Positions 1 to 9,380 of a stretch of 64,000 bases of DNA are shown piece by piece (the first letter of the stretch is position 1; each line of letters begins with the position of its first letter). Source of the DNA: G963665815 sp942492065. GTDB lineage: Bacteria > Cloacimonadota > Cloacimonadia > Cloacimonadales > JAIOQZ01. The stretch is from assembly GCA_942492065.1 (NCBI GenBank), contig CALODV010000013.1:248001-312000 (forward strand), read 5' to 3'. The notes beneath the pieces were generated by a model, which was not told the origin of the DNA, did not search any database, and worked only from the letters and a program-made list of their open reading frames with translations. Made by a program: the position numbers and the translations under genes.

Positions 1-814
1 CACTGATGGAGATTTCTGTAATTTTTACTGCCAATCGGAATATAATGAAGTCACCAACTCAGATAGAGAGTTTGGACTCAGATTTTTACTGGACAAACTC
101 AAAAAATATCCTGATAATGTTAGTCTCCATATTACATTTTCCAGATATCTGGACACTCCCGGACAAAAAGTTGCATATCTTTCTGAGCTTTATGCGAAGT
201 ATCCAAACTCTACAGAAATTATTCTGGAATTGTATAATATTCTTAAGTACACAGACAATGTTACCCAGTCATTCTTTATATGTGAGAATTTCCTGCTTAG
301 AGAGGATTTCTCCAGATTATCTGAATTATTGAGCAAAGATATATACGACAATTACAGCACTTTGTTTATTTTTGATGATAGTAGTTCTCACATAAACTAT
401 TCGGGAGTAAAAATCATTGTTGATCAGAATTCACTAAAGAATATGCTTGATAGGAGATTAGTCTATCTGGCATCAATATTTGGTAAAAAAGTTAACAAGA
501 CAGAATTGTCCAACAAATTTGAAGGTTATTACAAAGTCGCTATTCGGAATATCAATGAATTCAGTTTTGACAATCTGGTTAAGATACGAAAAAGCTTTAT
601 TCATGTTTATTTCCTTTATGCGGAGAATAAAAAAAGTCCGGATCCCCTTTTTGTTTTCCATAAAGAACTCATTGACCAGAACTTATTTGAAGCATATAAT
701 TACTGGCTTTTCAGATATGGTATTGAAGAAGGGGATTTCAATAAATGGTATACAGACCACCAGAATGACTACGAAAAAGTAGAGGAAATCGTTAAGAAGA
801 AATTCAGATCATAG
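1..814 (+). CDS. 3' part of an unrecognised protein gene (5' end outside window)
   Basis: The frame ending with TAG at 812-814 is open back to base 2, so the gene enters from the left and about 270 C-terminal residues are visible. An ATG at 230 lies inside this frame, but it has no good ribosome site and the reading continues upstream, so I do not take it as the start. The visible part is soluble, rich in aromatic and charged residues, and has no membrane segment. It contains helical stretches of the kind seen in repeat proteins (YPDNVSLHITFSRYL, YPNSTEIILELYNIL), which hints at tetratricopeptide-like repeats, but I cannot name a family. A strong terminator follows directly. Function unknown. 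Confidence 0.6.
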   Translation, partial: TDGDFCNFYCQSEYNEVTNSDREFGLRFLLDKLKKYPDNVSLHITFSRYLDTPGQKVAYLSELYAKYPNSTEIILELYNILKYTDNVTQSFFICENFLLREDFSRLSELLSKDIYDNYSTLFIFDDSSSHINYSGVKIIVDQNSLKNMLDRRLVYLASIFGKKVNKTELSNKFEGYYKVAIRNINEFSFDNLVKIRKSFIHVYFLYAENKKSPDPLFVFHKELIDQNLFEAYNYWLFRYGIEEGDFNKWYTDHQNDYEKVEEIVKKKFRS

Positions 815-835
815 AAGCTTTATCTACAATTATCT

Positions 836-870
836 AAACTGACAGATTAGAGATAGTCTGTCAGTTTTTT
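836..870 (+). terminator. Rho-independent terminator after the first gene
   Basis: An 11-bp perfect stem (AAACTGACAGA at 836-846 with TCTGTCAGTTT at 857-867), a 10-nt loop and a T run to 870, starting 22 bp after the stop codon at 814. Confidence 0.85.
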
Positions 871-986
871 ATGTAAAATTACTTATTCCCCATATTCCTA
901 TACCTTTGTTGTAAATACCTTTACAACCTTTAAGCCAAAAGTGAATCCGCAAAAGATACAGAAAGTTCTTGACGCCATTCTTTTGA

Positions 987-999
987 TTAACAGTGTTAA
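987..999. promoter_or_regulatory. Possible operator dyad upstream of the T9SS-type gene
   Basis: A perfect inverted repeat TTAACA-G-TGTTAA lies about 75 bp before the start at 1073, in an AT-rich leader that also holds a TTGACG at 969-974. A regulator-binding site is possible, but nothing else supports it. Confidence 0.2.
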
Positions 1000-1072
1000 C
1001 ATAAAATACATTGTTTAATATTGTAAAGTTATTAATAGTCAGTAATATTACTGTAACTTTATGGAGGAAAAA

Positions 1073-4000
1073 GTGAAAAGAATCTTCTTATTAACCTTAT
1101 TGAGCTGTACATTATTGTTCGCTCAGAATTACGTACAGATTGGTACAGGAAACGAATCTATAGGTAACACTCCTATAAATGCATATTGGAATTATGGTTG
1201 GGACAGTACCATTTATCTGCAAAGTGAACTTGGAAATGCTATCCAGATAACCGCTATTGCTGTTAATGTTACAAACGGACCTTCAGTTCCAATGCTTAAC
1301 CAGACCTTATATTTATCTCACACAACCTTGAATCAATGGTCAGACACTAACTATGACGGAACTACAGGATATACACAGGTTTATAATGGTGATCTCGACT
1401 TTACAGCAGGTTGGAATATAATTGATCTGGATACACCCTTTTCCTACAATGGAACAGACAATCTTGTTCTGCATTGGGAAAACAATGGTGGACAATATAT
1501 AGGTCCACCAACTTTCGAAAAAACATATACTCCCGGAGAAGCACGTTCAAAAGGGGAAAACAGTGACCAGTCATTCCCGAATTATGCAGGCCCTGCCTGG
1601 AATCTTGAATCAAAAATTGCTAACATCAGATTCTACTGGTCAACTAATTCTGTTATGCCGGCAGATAGTCCTGATCCTGCAAATGGCACCGGTATTGACA
1701 TTCTTAATCCGGTTCTTTCATGGAATTTCGGTGTTAACACAACAGCTTATGATCTTAGTTTCGGAACAGATCAGAACAATATGACCGATCTTGTATCAAA
1801 TTCAACAACACTGAATACAACATATCAATTAAGCCAGTTAAACTGGGGAACACAATATTTCTGGAAAATCACCTCTTATGATGCTTCAGGCAGCTCTGTA
1901 CAAAGCCCTGTCTGGAGCTTCACTACAGCTGCGGACCCTGCCATTGCAAGTTTCCCATATACTCAAAGTTTTGAAGGAGATTTAACAGGTTGGACAGTTA
2001 ATGAATGGCAAACGTATGCAAATGGCTACTCAGGTCAAGGAATGCAGGCAAATTATTCCCATCAGGGGACAGCAATTATTAAGACTCCCGCTGTTCAGTT
2101 ACCGGCAAATCAGAGAATTACATTCTGGTGGGCAGATGCGGACAGTTACAATCCGACAAGAATTGCGAATCATGACACAACATACTTCGAGATATCCACA
2201 GATGACATTAACTGGACAGTACTGGACTACCTTTCAGAAGCATCACCGGACACACAATACCACATGGCTGTGCATGATCTTACTGCCTATGGAAACCAGA
2301 CAGTTTACTTCAGATGGAGAGACGTGACAGATGCATCTCTCAGTGCATACGGAGCTCTGCTTGATGAAATCACTATTGAAACTAATCTTACCGTGGGAGA
2401 GCTGGCTCTGGAAGTAACCTCACTTGATTTCCCGGAAACAGTTGAGAATTCCGGCATAACAGGTTATATCCGCATATTTAATACGGGACAACCGGTTACT
2501 ATTGACGGATGGAACACAACAGGACCTTTCTCTTCAAGCTTTACTGGTACAGTAATTGATACTGCCATTATTCCCGTTACCTATTCTCCAACAACTGTCG
2601 GAACAGATACAGGCTCAATATCCATCCAGACTCAGGACGGCTACATAGGAGATGATACAATAACATTCACTGGCTCCTGCTATGCACCGCATACCTCCTT
2701 CTATGAAGGTTTTGAGAATGGTGATTTCTCTCCTCAATGGGCTAGAGTTCTAATGTCTGAGGCCTATACTGATATTACCATACAAAACTCAGATTACGAT
2801 GCACATACAGGAAGCAACTCATGTAAAATTTACACTGCTGATACAACAATGGCTTATGTAATGCTAGTTACCCCGGGATTGGACAACCTTTCTTCTCATA
2901 CACTGGACTTCTGGTGTAAAAGCAGCTGGGGGCAGGTGACAGACAGCCTGGTTCTTGGAACAGTTGCCAGTCCGTACAACCCGGAGACTTTTGTTGAATA
3001 TGGAAGATATCCTCTGGGTATTGACTACACAAACGTAACTTTCGATTTTCCTGCATCTGATCATAAATTTATTGCTTTCAGACATGCTCAAACGGGGACA
3101 ACCGGATACGGAATCTACCTTGACGATATAAGCTGGGAAGGAGCCGGACTGCCTGCAGAGCCAATTATTGCATATCCACAACTTGATTCCGGTGATATCA
3201 GAATTGACTGGGAAACAAATGAAATGCTTGGTGCATTCGAATGGGCTTCCGGCGGTGGTAACCCAGAAGGTTTCTATTTCAGCCTCGGTACAACACCTAA
3301 TGCCGATGAACTTGTTCTTGCCTATGATACCGGTAGCTCAACAGAATACGTATCTAACTTTCAGTTTGTCTATGGAACGACATACTATTGGAGAGTAGAC
3401 GCCTACAATGCAAGCGGGACCACAACAGGTACTGTGAACATGTTCACTATTATGTCAGATCCGACCGTCACAATTGATGCTGCAAACTCATTCTCCACAA
3501 GCTTTGAGAATGTGGACCAGGGTGACTACCCACTGGGCTGGAAAGTAGTTAACGCCAATGGTGACCTTGCTGACTGGGAATGTATTGTAAACTCTGCTAT
3601 GGGGCAAAATGCTCATTCAGGTGAAAAAGCCATGCATATCGGTTTCGGATCACAATCAGCACATGATGACTGGCTTATTTCTCCTCCACTTAGTCTCAGT
3701 TCAGGTTCTATATGTACATTTGATTTCTGGTATGGAGCAGTTACGTACCAGCAGACTTCTGCTGAAAAAATGGACTTCTGTTTTGGCACTTCACCCAATC
3801 CGGATGACCTTGGAATATTATGGAGTGATAACAACATCAATATCGATGGTTATCAGAACCAATCCATAGACATACCAATCAGTGAAGATGGAATATACTT
3901 TGTTGCTTTTAGAGCAACCAGTGATCCATATCAATTTATTCTGTTATTAGATGATTTAACAATATCAGCAACTCAAACCGGTATCAGCGAAAATGTTTCA

Positions 4001-4279
4001 GGCTTGAAAGAAGGATTGAATGGCAATTATCCAAATCCATTTAACCCGGAAACAACTATCAAATACTCATTAAGCAAAGATCATCACACGAAAATAGCTG
4101 TATACAATATGAAGGGTCAACTTGTGAATAATCTTATTGATAACATGGTTAGTAAAGGATCTCACGAAGTAAAATGGAATGGAAAAGATTCTAACGGTAA
4201 GAATGTCTCAAGTGGGGTCTATTACATAAAAATGAAATCAGAAAAAACTCATACTCAAAAGGTAATACTCTTAAAATAA
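1073..4279 (+). CDS. Large secreted protein with C-terminal type IX secretion sorting domain
   Basis: The product has 1068 residues if translation starts at the GTG at 1073. The frame also has an ATG at 1061, but GGAGG at 1063-1067 sits inside those codons and is correctly spaced for the GTG. A signal peptide (KRIFLLTLLSCTLLFAQ) is followed by beta-rich modules: fibronectin-III-like stretches (WGTQYFWKITSYD, YGTTYYWRVDAYN) and several 'choice-of-anchor J' or cleaved-adhesin-like jelly rolls (for example DDWLISPPLSL and YQFILLLDDLTI). The last 85 residues form the FlgD-like sorting tail (NYPNPFNPET, VYNMKGQLV, SSGVYYIKMKS) that directs cargo through the type IX system in FCB bacteria. Probably a cell-surface or released adhesin or matrix protein; no catalytic motif was seen. 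It is monocistronic, with a terminator behind it. Confidence 0.85.
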   Translation: MKRIFLLTLLSCTLLFAQNYVQIGTGNESIGNTPINAYWNYGWDSTIYLQSELGNAIQITAIAVNVTNGPSVPMLNQTLYLSHTTLNQWSDTNYDGTTGYTQVYNGDLDFTAGWNIIDLDTPFSYNGTDNLVLHWENNGGQYIGPPTFEKTYTPGEARSKGENSDQSFPNYAGPAWNLESKIANIRFYWSTNSVMPADSPDPANGTGIDILNPVLSWNFGVNTTAYDLSFGTDQNNMTDLVSNSTTLNTTYQLSQLNWGTQYFWKITSYDASGSSVQSPVWSFTTAADPAIASFPYTQSFEGDLTGWTVNEWQTYANGYSGQGMQANYSHQGTAIIKTPAVQLPANQRITFWWADADSYNPTRIANHDTTYFEISTDDINWTVLDYLSEASPDTQYHMAVHDLTAYGNQTVYFRWRDVTDASLSAYGALLDEITIETNLTVGELALEVTSLDFPETVENSGITGYIRIFNTGQPVTIDGWNTTGPFSSSFTGTVIDTAIIPVTYSPTTVGTDTGSISIQTQDGYIGDDTITFTGSCYAPHTSFYEGFENGDFSPQWARVLMSEAYTDITIQNSDYDAHTGSNSCKIYTADTTMAYVMLVTPGLDNLSSHTLDFWCKSSWGQVTDSLVLGTVASPYNPETFVEYGRYPLGIDYTNVTFDFPASDHKFIAFRHAQTGTTGYGIYLDDISWEGAGLPAEPIIAYPQLDSGDIRIDWETNEMLGAFEWASGGGNPEGFYFSLGTTPNADELVLAYDTGSSTEYVSNFQFVYGTTYYWRVDAYNASGTTTGTVNMFTIMSDPTVTIDAANSFSTSFENVDQGDYPLGWKVVNANGDLADWECIVNSAMGQNAHSGEKAMHIGFGSQSAHDDWLISPPLSLSSGSICTFDFWYGAVTYQQTSAEKMDFCFGTSPNPDDLGILWSDNNINIDGYQNQSIDIPISEDGIYFVAFRATSDPYQFILLLDDLTISATQTGISENVSGLKEGLNGNYPNPFNPETTIKYSLSKDHHTKIAVYNMKGQLVNNLIDNMVSKGSHEVKWNGKDSNGKNVSSGVYYIKMKSEKTHTQKVILLK

Positions 4280-4329
4280 CATAATTACTAGTTTCATGTA
4301 AAATGAAGGAACTGGCTGTATGAAATAAT

Positions 4330-4363
4330 CGGATCAGCAACTTGTGTTACTGATCCGTTTTTT
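4330..4363 (+). terminator. Terminator of the T9SS-type gene
   Basis: CGGATCAGcAAC pairs with GTTaCTGATCCG around a four-base loop (one mismatch) and is followed by seven T. It lies 50 bp after the stop at 4279. Confidence 0.8.
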
Positions 4364-4408
4364 CAAGATTGTCAGTATATCTGTATATACAATGGTTATT
4401 ATAAAAGC

Positions 4409-4451
4409 AAAGACCGACAGTGTTTATTAGCATCTCATCTGTCGGTCTTTT
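4409..4451. terminator. Second strong hairpin with T run, possibly bidirectional
   Basis: A 12-bp perfect stem (AAAGACCGACAG at 4409-4420 with CTGTCGGTCTTT at 4439-4450), an 18-nt loop and TTTT on the plus strand; the minus strand ends in TTTGCTTTT. It stands only about 45 bp after the previous terminator with no gene between, so it is a fail-safe terminator or the end of a short RNA starting near 4365. Confidence 0.7.
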
Positions 4452-4752
4452 ATATATTTAGTGCAACCTTAAAAATAGTATAACTGTAGTTTCAAATTTG
4501 ACAAAATCTTTTTTTGCAAAACAAGCATTTTATTTTCTATAATCTTCATTAGCACTGCTAATAAACGATCCATACGGTTTATTTTTCTTTATGACAGTAT
4601 TTTATCTTTCTTAGCTGTTATTTAAGTTATTCTGCAAAGAACAACAGAATTTTCTTTACATCAATTGTACTCTTCTTTAGTTTTTTACAAGAATGATAGT
4701 TAATAAAAAATAGCAGAGCAATACAAGCTTTGAAAATAGAAAGGGGAATTGA
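4452..4752. other. Non-coding AT-rich spacer before the carboxyltransferase gene
   Basis: About 300 bases without a credible gene. It carries the promoter region of the gene at 4753, with a TTGACA near 4509 but no clear matching -10 element. The ribosome site is AAGGGG at 4741-4746. The minus-strand open frame in this stretch overlaps the start of the carboxyltransferase gene and has no coding signs. Confidence 0.5.
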
Positions 4753-6537
4753 ATGAAGAAAATACGTTTCATGGATACATCTTTCAGAGATGGTTTTCAA
4801 TCGGTATTTGGCGCAAGAGTAAAGACAAAAGACTTCCTCCCTGCTATAGAGGCTTCTGTAGAAGCAGGCATCAATCACTTTGAATTTGGTGGTGGTGCAC
4901 GTTTCCAGAGTTTATTCTTCTATTGTCAGGAAAGTGCTTTCGACATGATGGATCAGATTCGGATGACGGTAGGCCCCGAAGTAGAGCTGCAGACACTTGC
5001 CAGAGGAATCAACGTTGTAGGACTGACCCAACAGCCTCGTGATATCATCAATATGCATGCCGAACTGTTCAAGAAACACGGTACAACTACAATCAGAAAC
5101 TTTGACGCTCTCAATGACATGCGTAATCTTGATTATTCAGGAAACTGTATTAAGAACGCAGGACTAAACCATCAGATAACCATAGCCCTGATGGGACTTC
5201 CCCCGGGAATTAAGGATACAACGGTTCACACTGCTGAGTTTTATCTGGAAAAACTAGATGAAATCAACAAGCGGCAGATTCCATTCGATTCAATTGTATT
5301 CAAAGATGCCAGTGGAACCTGTCCACCTGAAATCGTCTATGAAACAGTAAAAGCTGCCAGAAAAAAAGTCGGTGATAAAGTCACTTTATGGTATCATACT
5401 CACGATACTGCCGGTATGGGAACAATCTGCCTAATGGCTGCAATCAGAGCCGGTATTGACGGAATAGACCTTGCACAAGCCCCTGTATCCAGCGGAACAG
5501 GTCAACCCGACATACTTACTGTATGGCACACACTCAAGCATACGGAATTCACTCTTGATGTTGACTATGAAAAAGTTATCAGAGCTGAACGAATTTTTGA
5601 AGAATGCATGTCAAACTATATGATTCCACCCGAAGCTAAAAGAACATCCCCTAACATAGTACTCTCCCCTATGCCCGGAGGGGCACTCACAGCCAACACA
5701 ATGATGATGCGTGATACAAACACACTGCATCTTTATCCTAAAGTAATCAATGAAATGGCTGAGGTTGTAGCAAAAGGCGGTTACGGAACAAGTGTAACAC
5801 CTGTATCCCAATTCTATTTCCAGCAATCATTTATGAATGTGGTCCAAGGCAAATGGAAGAAAATAACCAAAGGCTATGGTAACATGGTTCTGGGATATTA
5901 CGGAACAACCCCAAGAGAACCGGATGCGGATATTGTACAACTAGCATCTGAGCAACTCAAGAAACCTATATTCAAAGATGATCCTCTTGATATTCTCGAA
6001 CCTGGTATTCCTAACGCAAAAGATATTCTTGAAGAAAACGGTATAAACCAGACTGATGAAAATATATTTATCGTAGCAACATGCCTGAATAAAGGACTGG
6101 ACTACCTTAAAGGCAATGCTCCTCTTTCTATATACTATAAAGAAGACAAGAAGGAAGAACCTGCAAAACCTGTTGTAGAAAAGGCTGAAGCTGAAGAGTC
6201 AATAGTAATTGAAATTCAGGGTAAAGGTATCAATCTATCTATCACAGGAGATGAAAAAAATAAGTCCGGTGTGAAAGTAACCAGAAAGACTGTCAGTAAA
6301 GACAGCCCCAAAGGTAAATCAGTTGGCAAGGATGTTATTTCTCCCATGCCGGGAAGAGTAAAGAAGGTTAAATTAAATGAAGGCAATGCTGTCAGCGAAA
6401 ATGATGTTGTTGTAATCCTTGAATTCATGAACATGGAAAACGAGATAAAAGCTTATTATTCCGGCAAGATTGAGACTCTCTATGTTGAGAAAGGTCAATT
6501 CGTTGATCAGGGAAATAAACTCTTTCGTATAATGTAA
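4753..6537 (+). CDS. pycB: PycB/OadA-type carboxyltransferase with a biotinyl-like domain lacking the biotin lysine
   Basis: The 594 residues match the carboxyltransferase subunit of pyruvate carboxylase, oxaloacetate decarboxylase and transcarboxylase. The N-terminal TIM barrel has DTSFRDGFQS at 8-17 (metal-binding Asp8), FKDASG with Lys184 at the carbamylated-lysine position, and HTHD with His215 and His217 as metal ligands, so the barrel looks active. A PycB/OadA conserved domain follows to about residue 470, then a charged linker (KKEEPAKPVVEKAEAEE) and a C-terminal biotinyl/lipoyl hammerhead (VISPMPGRVKKVK, EGNAVSENDVVVILE). The normal A-M-K-M site reads F-M-N-M at 558-561: residue 560 is Asn (AAC) where biotin would be attached to Lys. 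No biotin carboxylase or decarboxylase beta subunit lies nearby. The native carrier may be another protein, or the substitution may be a sequence error. The carboxyltransferase family is certain; the substrate is not. Confidence 0.9.
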   Translation: MKKIRFMDTSFRDGFQSVFGARVKTKDFLPAIEASVEAGINHFEFGGGARFQSLFFYCQESAFDMMDQIRMTVGPEVELQTLARGINVVGLTQQPRDIINMHAELFKKHGTTTIRNFDALNDMRNLDYSGNCIKNAGLNHQITIALMGLPPGIKDTTVHTAEFYLEKLDEINKRQIPFDSIVFKDASGTCPPEIVYETVKAARKKVGDKVTLWYHTHDTAGMGTICLMAAIRAGIDGIDLAQAPVSSGTGQPDILTVWHTLKHTEFTLDVDYEKVIRAERIFEECMSNYMIPPEAKRTSPNIVLSPMPGGALTANTMMMRDTNTLHLYPKVINEMAEVVAKGGYGTSVTPVSQFYFQQSFMNVVQGKWKKITKGYGNMVLGYYGTTPREPDADIVQLASEQLKKPIFKDDPLDILEPGIPNAKDILEENGINQTDENIFIVATCLNKGLDYLKGNAPLSIYYKEDKKEEPAKPVVEKAEAEESIVIEIQGKGINLSITGDEKNKSGVKVTRKTVSKDSPKGKSVGKDVISPMPGRVKKVKLNEGNAVSENDVVVILEFMNMENEIKAYYSGKIETLYVEKGQFVDQGNKLFRIM

Positions 6538-6586
6538 ACTTGACACGGCGAATTATATCCCAAGTATTGTATTCAAGGAGATGTAT

Positions 6587-7015
6587 ATGAGATATAGAAT
6601 TGCACTTATTATTGTAGTTATCCTTATCGGATTATTCGGATGCTCTCGTGGAAAGATCAAGAAAGATTTTGTAGGCACGTGGAATCCTGCTAACGTCGAT
6701 GTTGACTTTTTTCAGGAAGGCTTTCAGATAGATGAATTCATTCAGCCTATACTTGTGGAAGCGGAAGAAACCGTTTACACTTTTCATTCTGATGGTACTG
6801 TAGAGCTTAAGCTGGTCGATTCAATAAAAACCGGAAAATGGAAATCAAAGTCCTATTCCAATAATGATAGAGAGATAATTGTTCTCTTGTTCAAAGGGGA
6901 AAAAGAAAAAGTACTGGAAGTTGTTTCTCATAGTGAAGACGAGTTAATCGTTAAGAGTGAGTTTGCAACAGGATTTTTCACAATAAGTTTCGAAAAAGAA
7001 GTACCTATTCAATAA
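6587..7015 (+). CDS. Lipoprotein with lipocalin-like fold signature
   Basis: The product has 142 residues. The first ATG at 6581 directly abuts AAGGAG (6575-6580), so the ATG at 6587, six bases further on, is the better start. The N-terminus RYRIALIIVVILIGLFGCSR is a lipoprotein signal with lipobox LFGC. The mature part begins with a KKDFVGTWN motif and continues as alternating beta strands (YTFHSDGTVELK, GKWKSKSY), as in small lipocalin-like bacterial lipoproteins; that resemblance is by eye. It follows the carboxyltransferase by about 50 bp without a visible terminator and may be co-transcribed. Its end overlaps the end of the convergent gene at 7005 by 11 bp. Role unknown. Confidence 0.7.
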   Translation: MRYRIALIIVVILIGLFGCSRGKIKKDFVGTWNPANVDVDFFQEGFQIDEFIQPILVEAEETVYTFHSDGTVELKLVDSIKTGKWKSKSYSNNDREIIVLLFKGEKEKVLEVVSHSEDELIVKSEFATGFFTISFEKEVPIQ

Positions 7016-7727
7016 ATCTTTTAATAGAATCGACGAACTTCTTATTGTTCAGAATCATTTTAGTTCTGTTCATGTCATTAAGATCTTTGTCGATTCTTTT
7101 TGCTTTATTCAAATACTTTTCAGCTGATTCCAGTAGATAGAAATACTCGGCAAACTTCTGTTTAGTTTCATCCGTAAAAGCTATTTTATCTTTACCAGCT
7201 TTCATTGTTTCTATTTTGTTTATTCTCTCGTGGTATGCAGCAAGACGTTTAAATTCCAGAATAGTAAAGTATCCCATATTATTGAACTGCCACGCTTCAA
7301 TATCAGGTTTTTCAAGGAGATTTGCACATTGGGCAGCAATCTTCAAATCTTCTATCTGAGCCGGATAGTTATTCTCATCTCTGTGAATTTCCAAATCAGC
7401 CTTAGTTTCTCTATATTTCTGCCATAATTCTGATTCGGAGAGTTCTGTCAGAGCTTCTGCCGATTCATCCTCAGAGTCTTCCTCCGCTTGATCTGTTTCA
7501 CCACCTGTATCGACTGCTTCTGTGTCTGTTTCAGTAGCAGCTTCATCAGCAGTATTTACGGATTGCACTGAATCAGTAGATTTGTCTACCTCAACAAGTG
7601 TATCCTGAGTATGCATGGTCGTTTCCTGCTCAATGTGTTTCTTTTCACCACTACAGGATACTATGCCTGCCATAAGCCCGGCAATCATGATTATGTGAAT
7701 TATGAGTAAATATCGTCTCTTATACAT
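7005..7727 (-). CDS. Lipoprotein with acidic low-complexity linker and helical C-terminus
   Basis: The product has 240 residues. The basic N-terminus (YKRRYLL) and hydrophobic segment end in lipobox GIVSC, so it is a predicted lipoprotein. Residues 35-90 are a Thr/Asp/Glu-rich low-complexity linker; residues 95-240 are charged and probably helical, with motifs such as WQKYRETKADLEIHRDE and ESAEKYLNKAKRI. The start lies 5 bp after the HAD gene's stop and has little ribosome site of its own, so it is probably translated as the last gene of the phn-like operon. I do not recognise the family. A role at the envelope linked to the transporter is inference from position only. Confidence 0.65.
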   Translation of the reverse strand: MYKRRYLLIIHIIMIAGLMAGIVSCSGEKKHIEQETTMHTQDTLVEVDKSTDSVQSVNTADEAATETDTEAVDTGGETDQAEEDSEDESAEALTELSESELWQKYRETKADLEIHRDENNYPAQIEDLKIAAQCANLLEKPDIEAWQFNNMGYFTILEFKRLAAYHERINKIETMKAGKDKIAFTDETKQKFAEYFYLLESAEKYLNKAKRIDKDLNDMNRTKMILNNKKFVDSIKRFIE

Positions 7728-7732
7728 AGCTA

Positions 7733-8398
7733 TTAAAAAATATAATCATTATCGGTATTCAGTAAAGTATTAAAATCATTCACAAAGAAATCAGCAGTTT
7801 CTTTTATGCTTTCCCACTCTGCAGGATTATTTTGATCCAGCACGGCGATAACAGTCATACCGGCTGCTTTTGCTGCCTGTACACCTGCCAGCACATCTTC
7901 GAACACAAGACAGTCCCTTGGATTGACATTCATGTTTTCTGCAGCTTTCAAAAAGATATCAGGAAACGGTTTCCCCTTTATATCTTCATTCCCATAAACT
8001 ATGGACTCGAAGAAATTCAGAGCATTATTCGCCTTTAAAGCAGTTAATGTCAACTCTTCCGTATTACTGGTTCCTATTGAAACCGGTATGCTTTTACTTC
8101 TAAGGAACTTCAGCATTTCGCATGCTCCCGGCTTCATCTGAACAGTTTGATCATAATGTTCTTTGACCATCATAGTCCATTCATTCATGATTTCTTCCGG
8201 AGTTTCCTCAAGATTAAACTTCTTTTTAAAATACAACGCCATTTCAACATAATTGTTCCCGCCATCAAGGTCTTCAAACAAATTATCAGGCACTTCGATA
8301 TTTCTTTTTGTGAGAAATTCTTTGTCAACAGAATTCCATATTCCCATCGAATCAATCAAGGTTCCGTCCAGATCGAATATCACAGCTTTATACTTCAT
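7733..8398 (-). CDS. HAD-superfamily phosphatase (beta-phosphoglucomutase-like)
   Basis: The 221 residues show the complete HAD motif set: VIFDLDGTLID at the N-terminus (nucleophile and acid/base Asp), GTSN for motif II, the Lys of GKPFPDIFL for motif III, and FEDVLAGVQAAKAAGM for motif IV. A helical cap sits between motifs I and II as in the beta-phosphoglucomutase / phosphoglycolate phosphatase group. It is encoded 10 bp after phnE. It lacks the DWAGT signature of phosphonoacetaldehyde hydrolase, so the transporter's neighbour is not a typical phosphonatase. Substrate unknown, presumably a small phosphomonoester in the cytoplasm. Confidence 0.85.
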   Translation of the reverse strand: MKYKAVIFDLDGTLIDSMGIWNSVDKEFLTKRNIEVPDNLFEDLDGGNNYVEMALYFKKKFNLEETPEEIMNEWTMMVKEHYDQTVQMKPGACEMLKFLRSKSIPVSIGTSNTEELTLTALKANNALNFFESIVYGNEDIKGKPFPDIFLKAAENMNVNPRDCLVFEDVLAGVQAAKAAGMTVIAVLDQNNPAEWESIKETADFFVNDFNTLLNTDNDYIF

Positions 8399-8408
8399 AG
8401 CATCTCCA

Positions 8409-9380
8409 TTATTTCAGCAATTTCTGTCTGATTCTTGAGCTGAACATATCCATTATCCAGACTGTTGCAGCAATCATCCACATTATCATTCCGACGTTTC
8501 TCCAGGCAAGTAATCCCTGCTGCTGCTGAAGAAACAGACCTATTCCGCCGCCACCGACAAAACCAACGATGGTAGCCATTCTCACGTTAATATCCCAGCG
8601 ATAAATTGTGAACGCCAGGAAAGGTGTTAAAATCTGTGGAGTAACTGCATAAATCCACACTTGAAGTGTTGTAGCACCTGTAGACTTTATTGCCTCAACA
8701 GGGCCGTTATCTATATTCTCGATCTGCTCTGAGAAAAGCTTTGTCAAAGCTGCAACAGAATGTATCATTAAAGCCAGCATACCTGCAAAAGGTCCAATAC
8801 CCACCCATACACTGAAAATGATTGCCCAGACTATTGCTTCTATGGATCGTCCTATAGTTGCTATTGTTCTTACAATATAATATATAATTCGAGTCAGCCA
8901 GTTTTGATTCATAAGATTACGGGCTGCAATAAAACTGAACACAAAGGCAAACGGTACAGCAAATACTGTTGCCAGAAGTGCCAGAAATATAGTCTCTGCC
9001 AATGCTGCAGCGTATAACCTGAAGTCGGTAAAATCCGGATTGACCAACCCTTTCACAATATTACCCGATCTCATAAATCTGGTGAAGAATTTTACCGGAT
9101 CAATCTCAACAATCATCCAACCGACTGTCAAAGTAAGCAGAAGTATGAACACTACTGACCAGAACCAGAAAGATTTACTCCAGACTTCTTCTCCTCCAAC
9201 CCCGTATAGCTTATGAACAGCAGATTTTCCGGATATGGTGAAAATTAGAGTAAAAACTGCCGTAACAGCATAAAATGTGATTACAGGATTAAAGAGTTCA
9301 TGGGTTATATAGGTCAGACAACCTGATATGTAGAAGCTGAGAAGCAGATTCCAGACAAAGATTTTTATGTTGCGTTTCAT
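8409..9380 (-). CDS. phnE: Phosphonate/phosphate-type ABC transporter permease (PhnE family)
   Basis: The product has 323 residues with about seven hydrophobic segments. The EAA loop of binding-protein-dependent permeases is visible (GPVEAIKSTGATTLQVWIYA, then the PQIL segment), and the GGGGIGLFL stretch near the C-terminus is typical of PhnE. It is encoded with a 4-bp ATGA overlap to phnC, so the two are translationally coupled. It forms the membrane channel of the PhnCDE importer for phosphonate, phosphite or related oxyanions. No carbon-phosphorus lyase or phosphonatase genes are in the window, so the exact ligand is open. Confidence 0.88.
   Translation of the reverse strand: MKRNIKIFVWNLLLSFYISGCLTYITHELFNPVITFYAVTAVFTLIFTISGKSAVHKLYGVGGEEVWSKSFWFWSVVFILLLTLTVGWMIVEIDPVKFFTRFMRSGNIVKGLVNPDFTDFRLYAAALAETIFLALLATVFAVPFAFVFSFIAARNLMNQNWLTRIIYYIVRTIATIGRSIEAIVWAIIFSVWVGIGPFAGMLALMIHSVAALTKLFSEQIENIDNGPVEAIKSTGATTLQVWIYAVTPQILTPFLAFTIYRWDINVRMATIVGFVGGGGIGLFLQQQQGLLAWRNVGMIMWMIAATVWIMDMFSSRIRQKLLK

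Noticed and set aside
4627..4878. 83-codon minus-strand frame over the start of the carboxyltransferase gene
   Set aside because: It is a shadow of the strongly supported plus-strand gene and has no ribosome site.
7733..8398. Phosphonoacetaldehyde hydrolase
   Set aside because: The N-terminal motif is FDLDGT with a beta-phosphoglucomutase-like cap, not the DWAGT type of phosphonatases.
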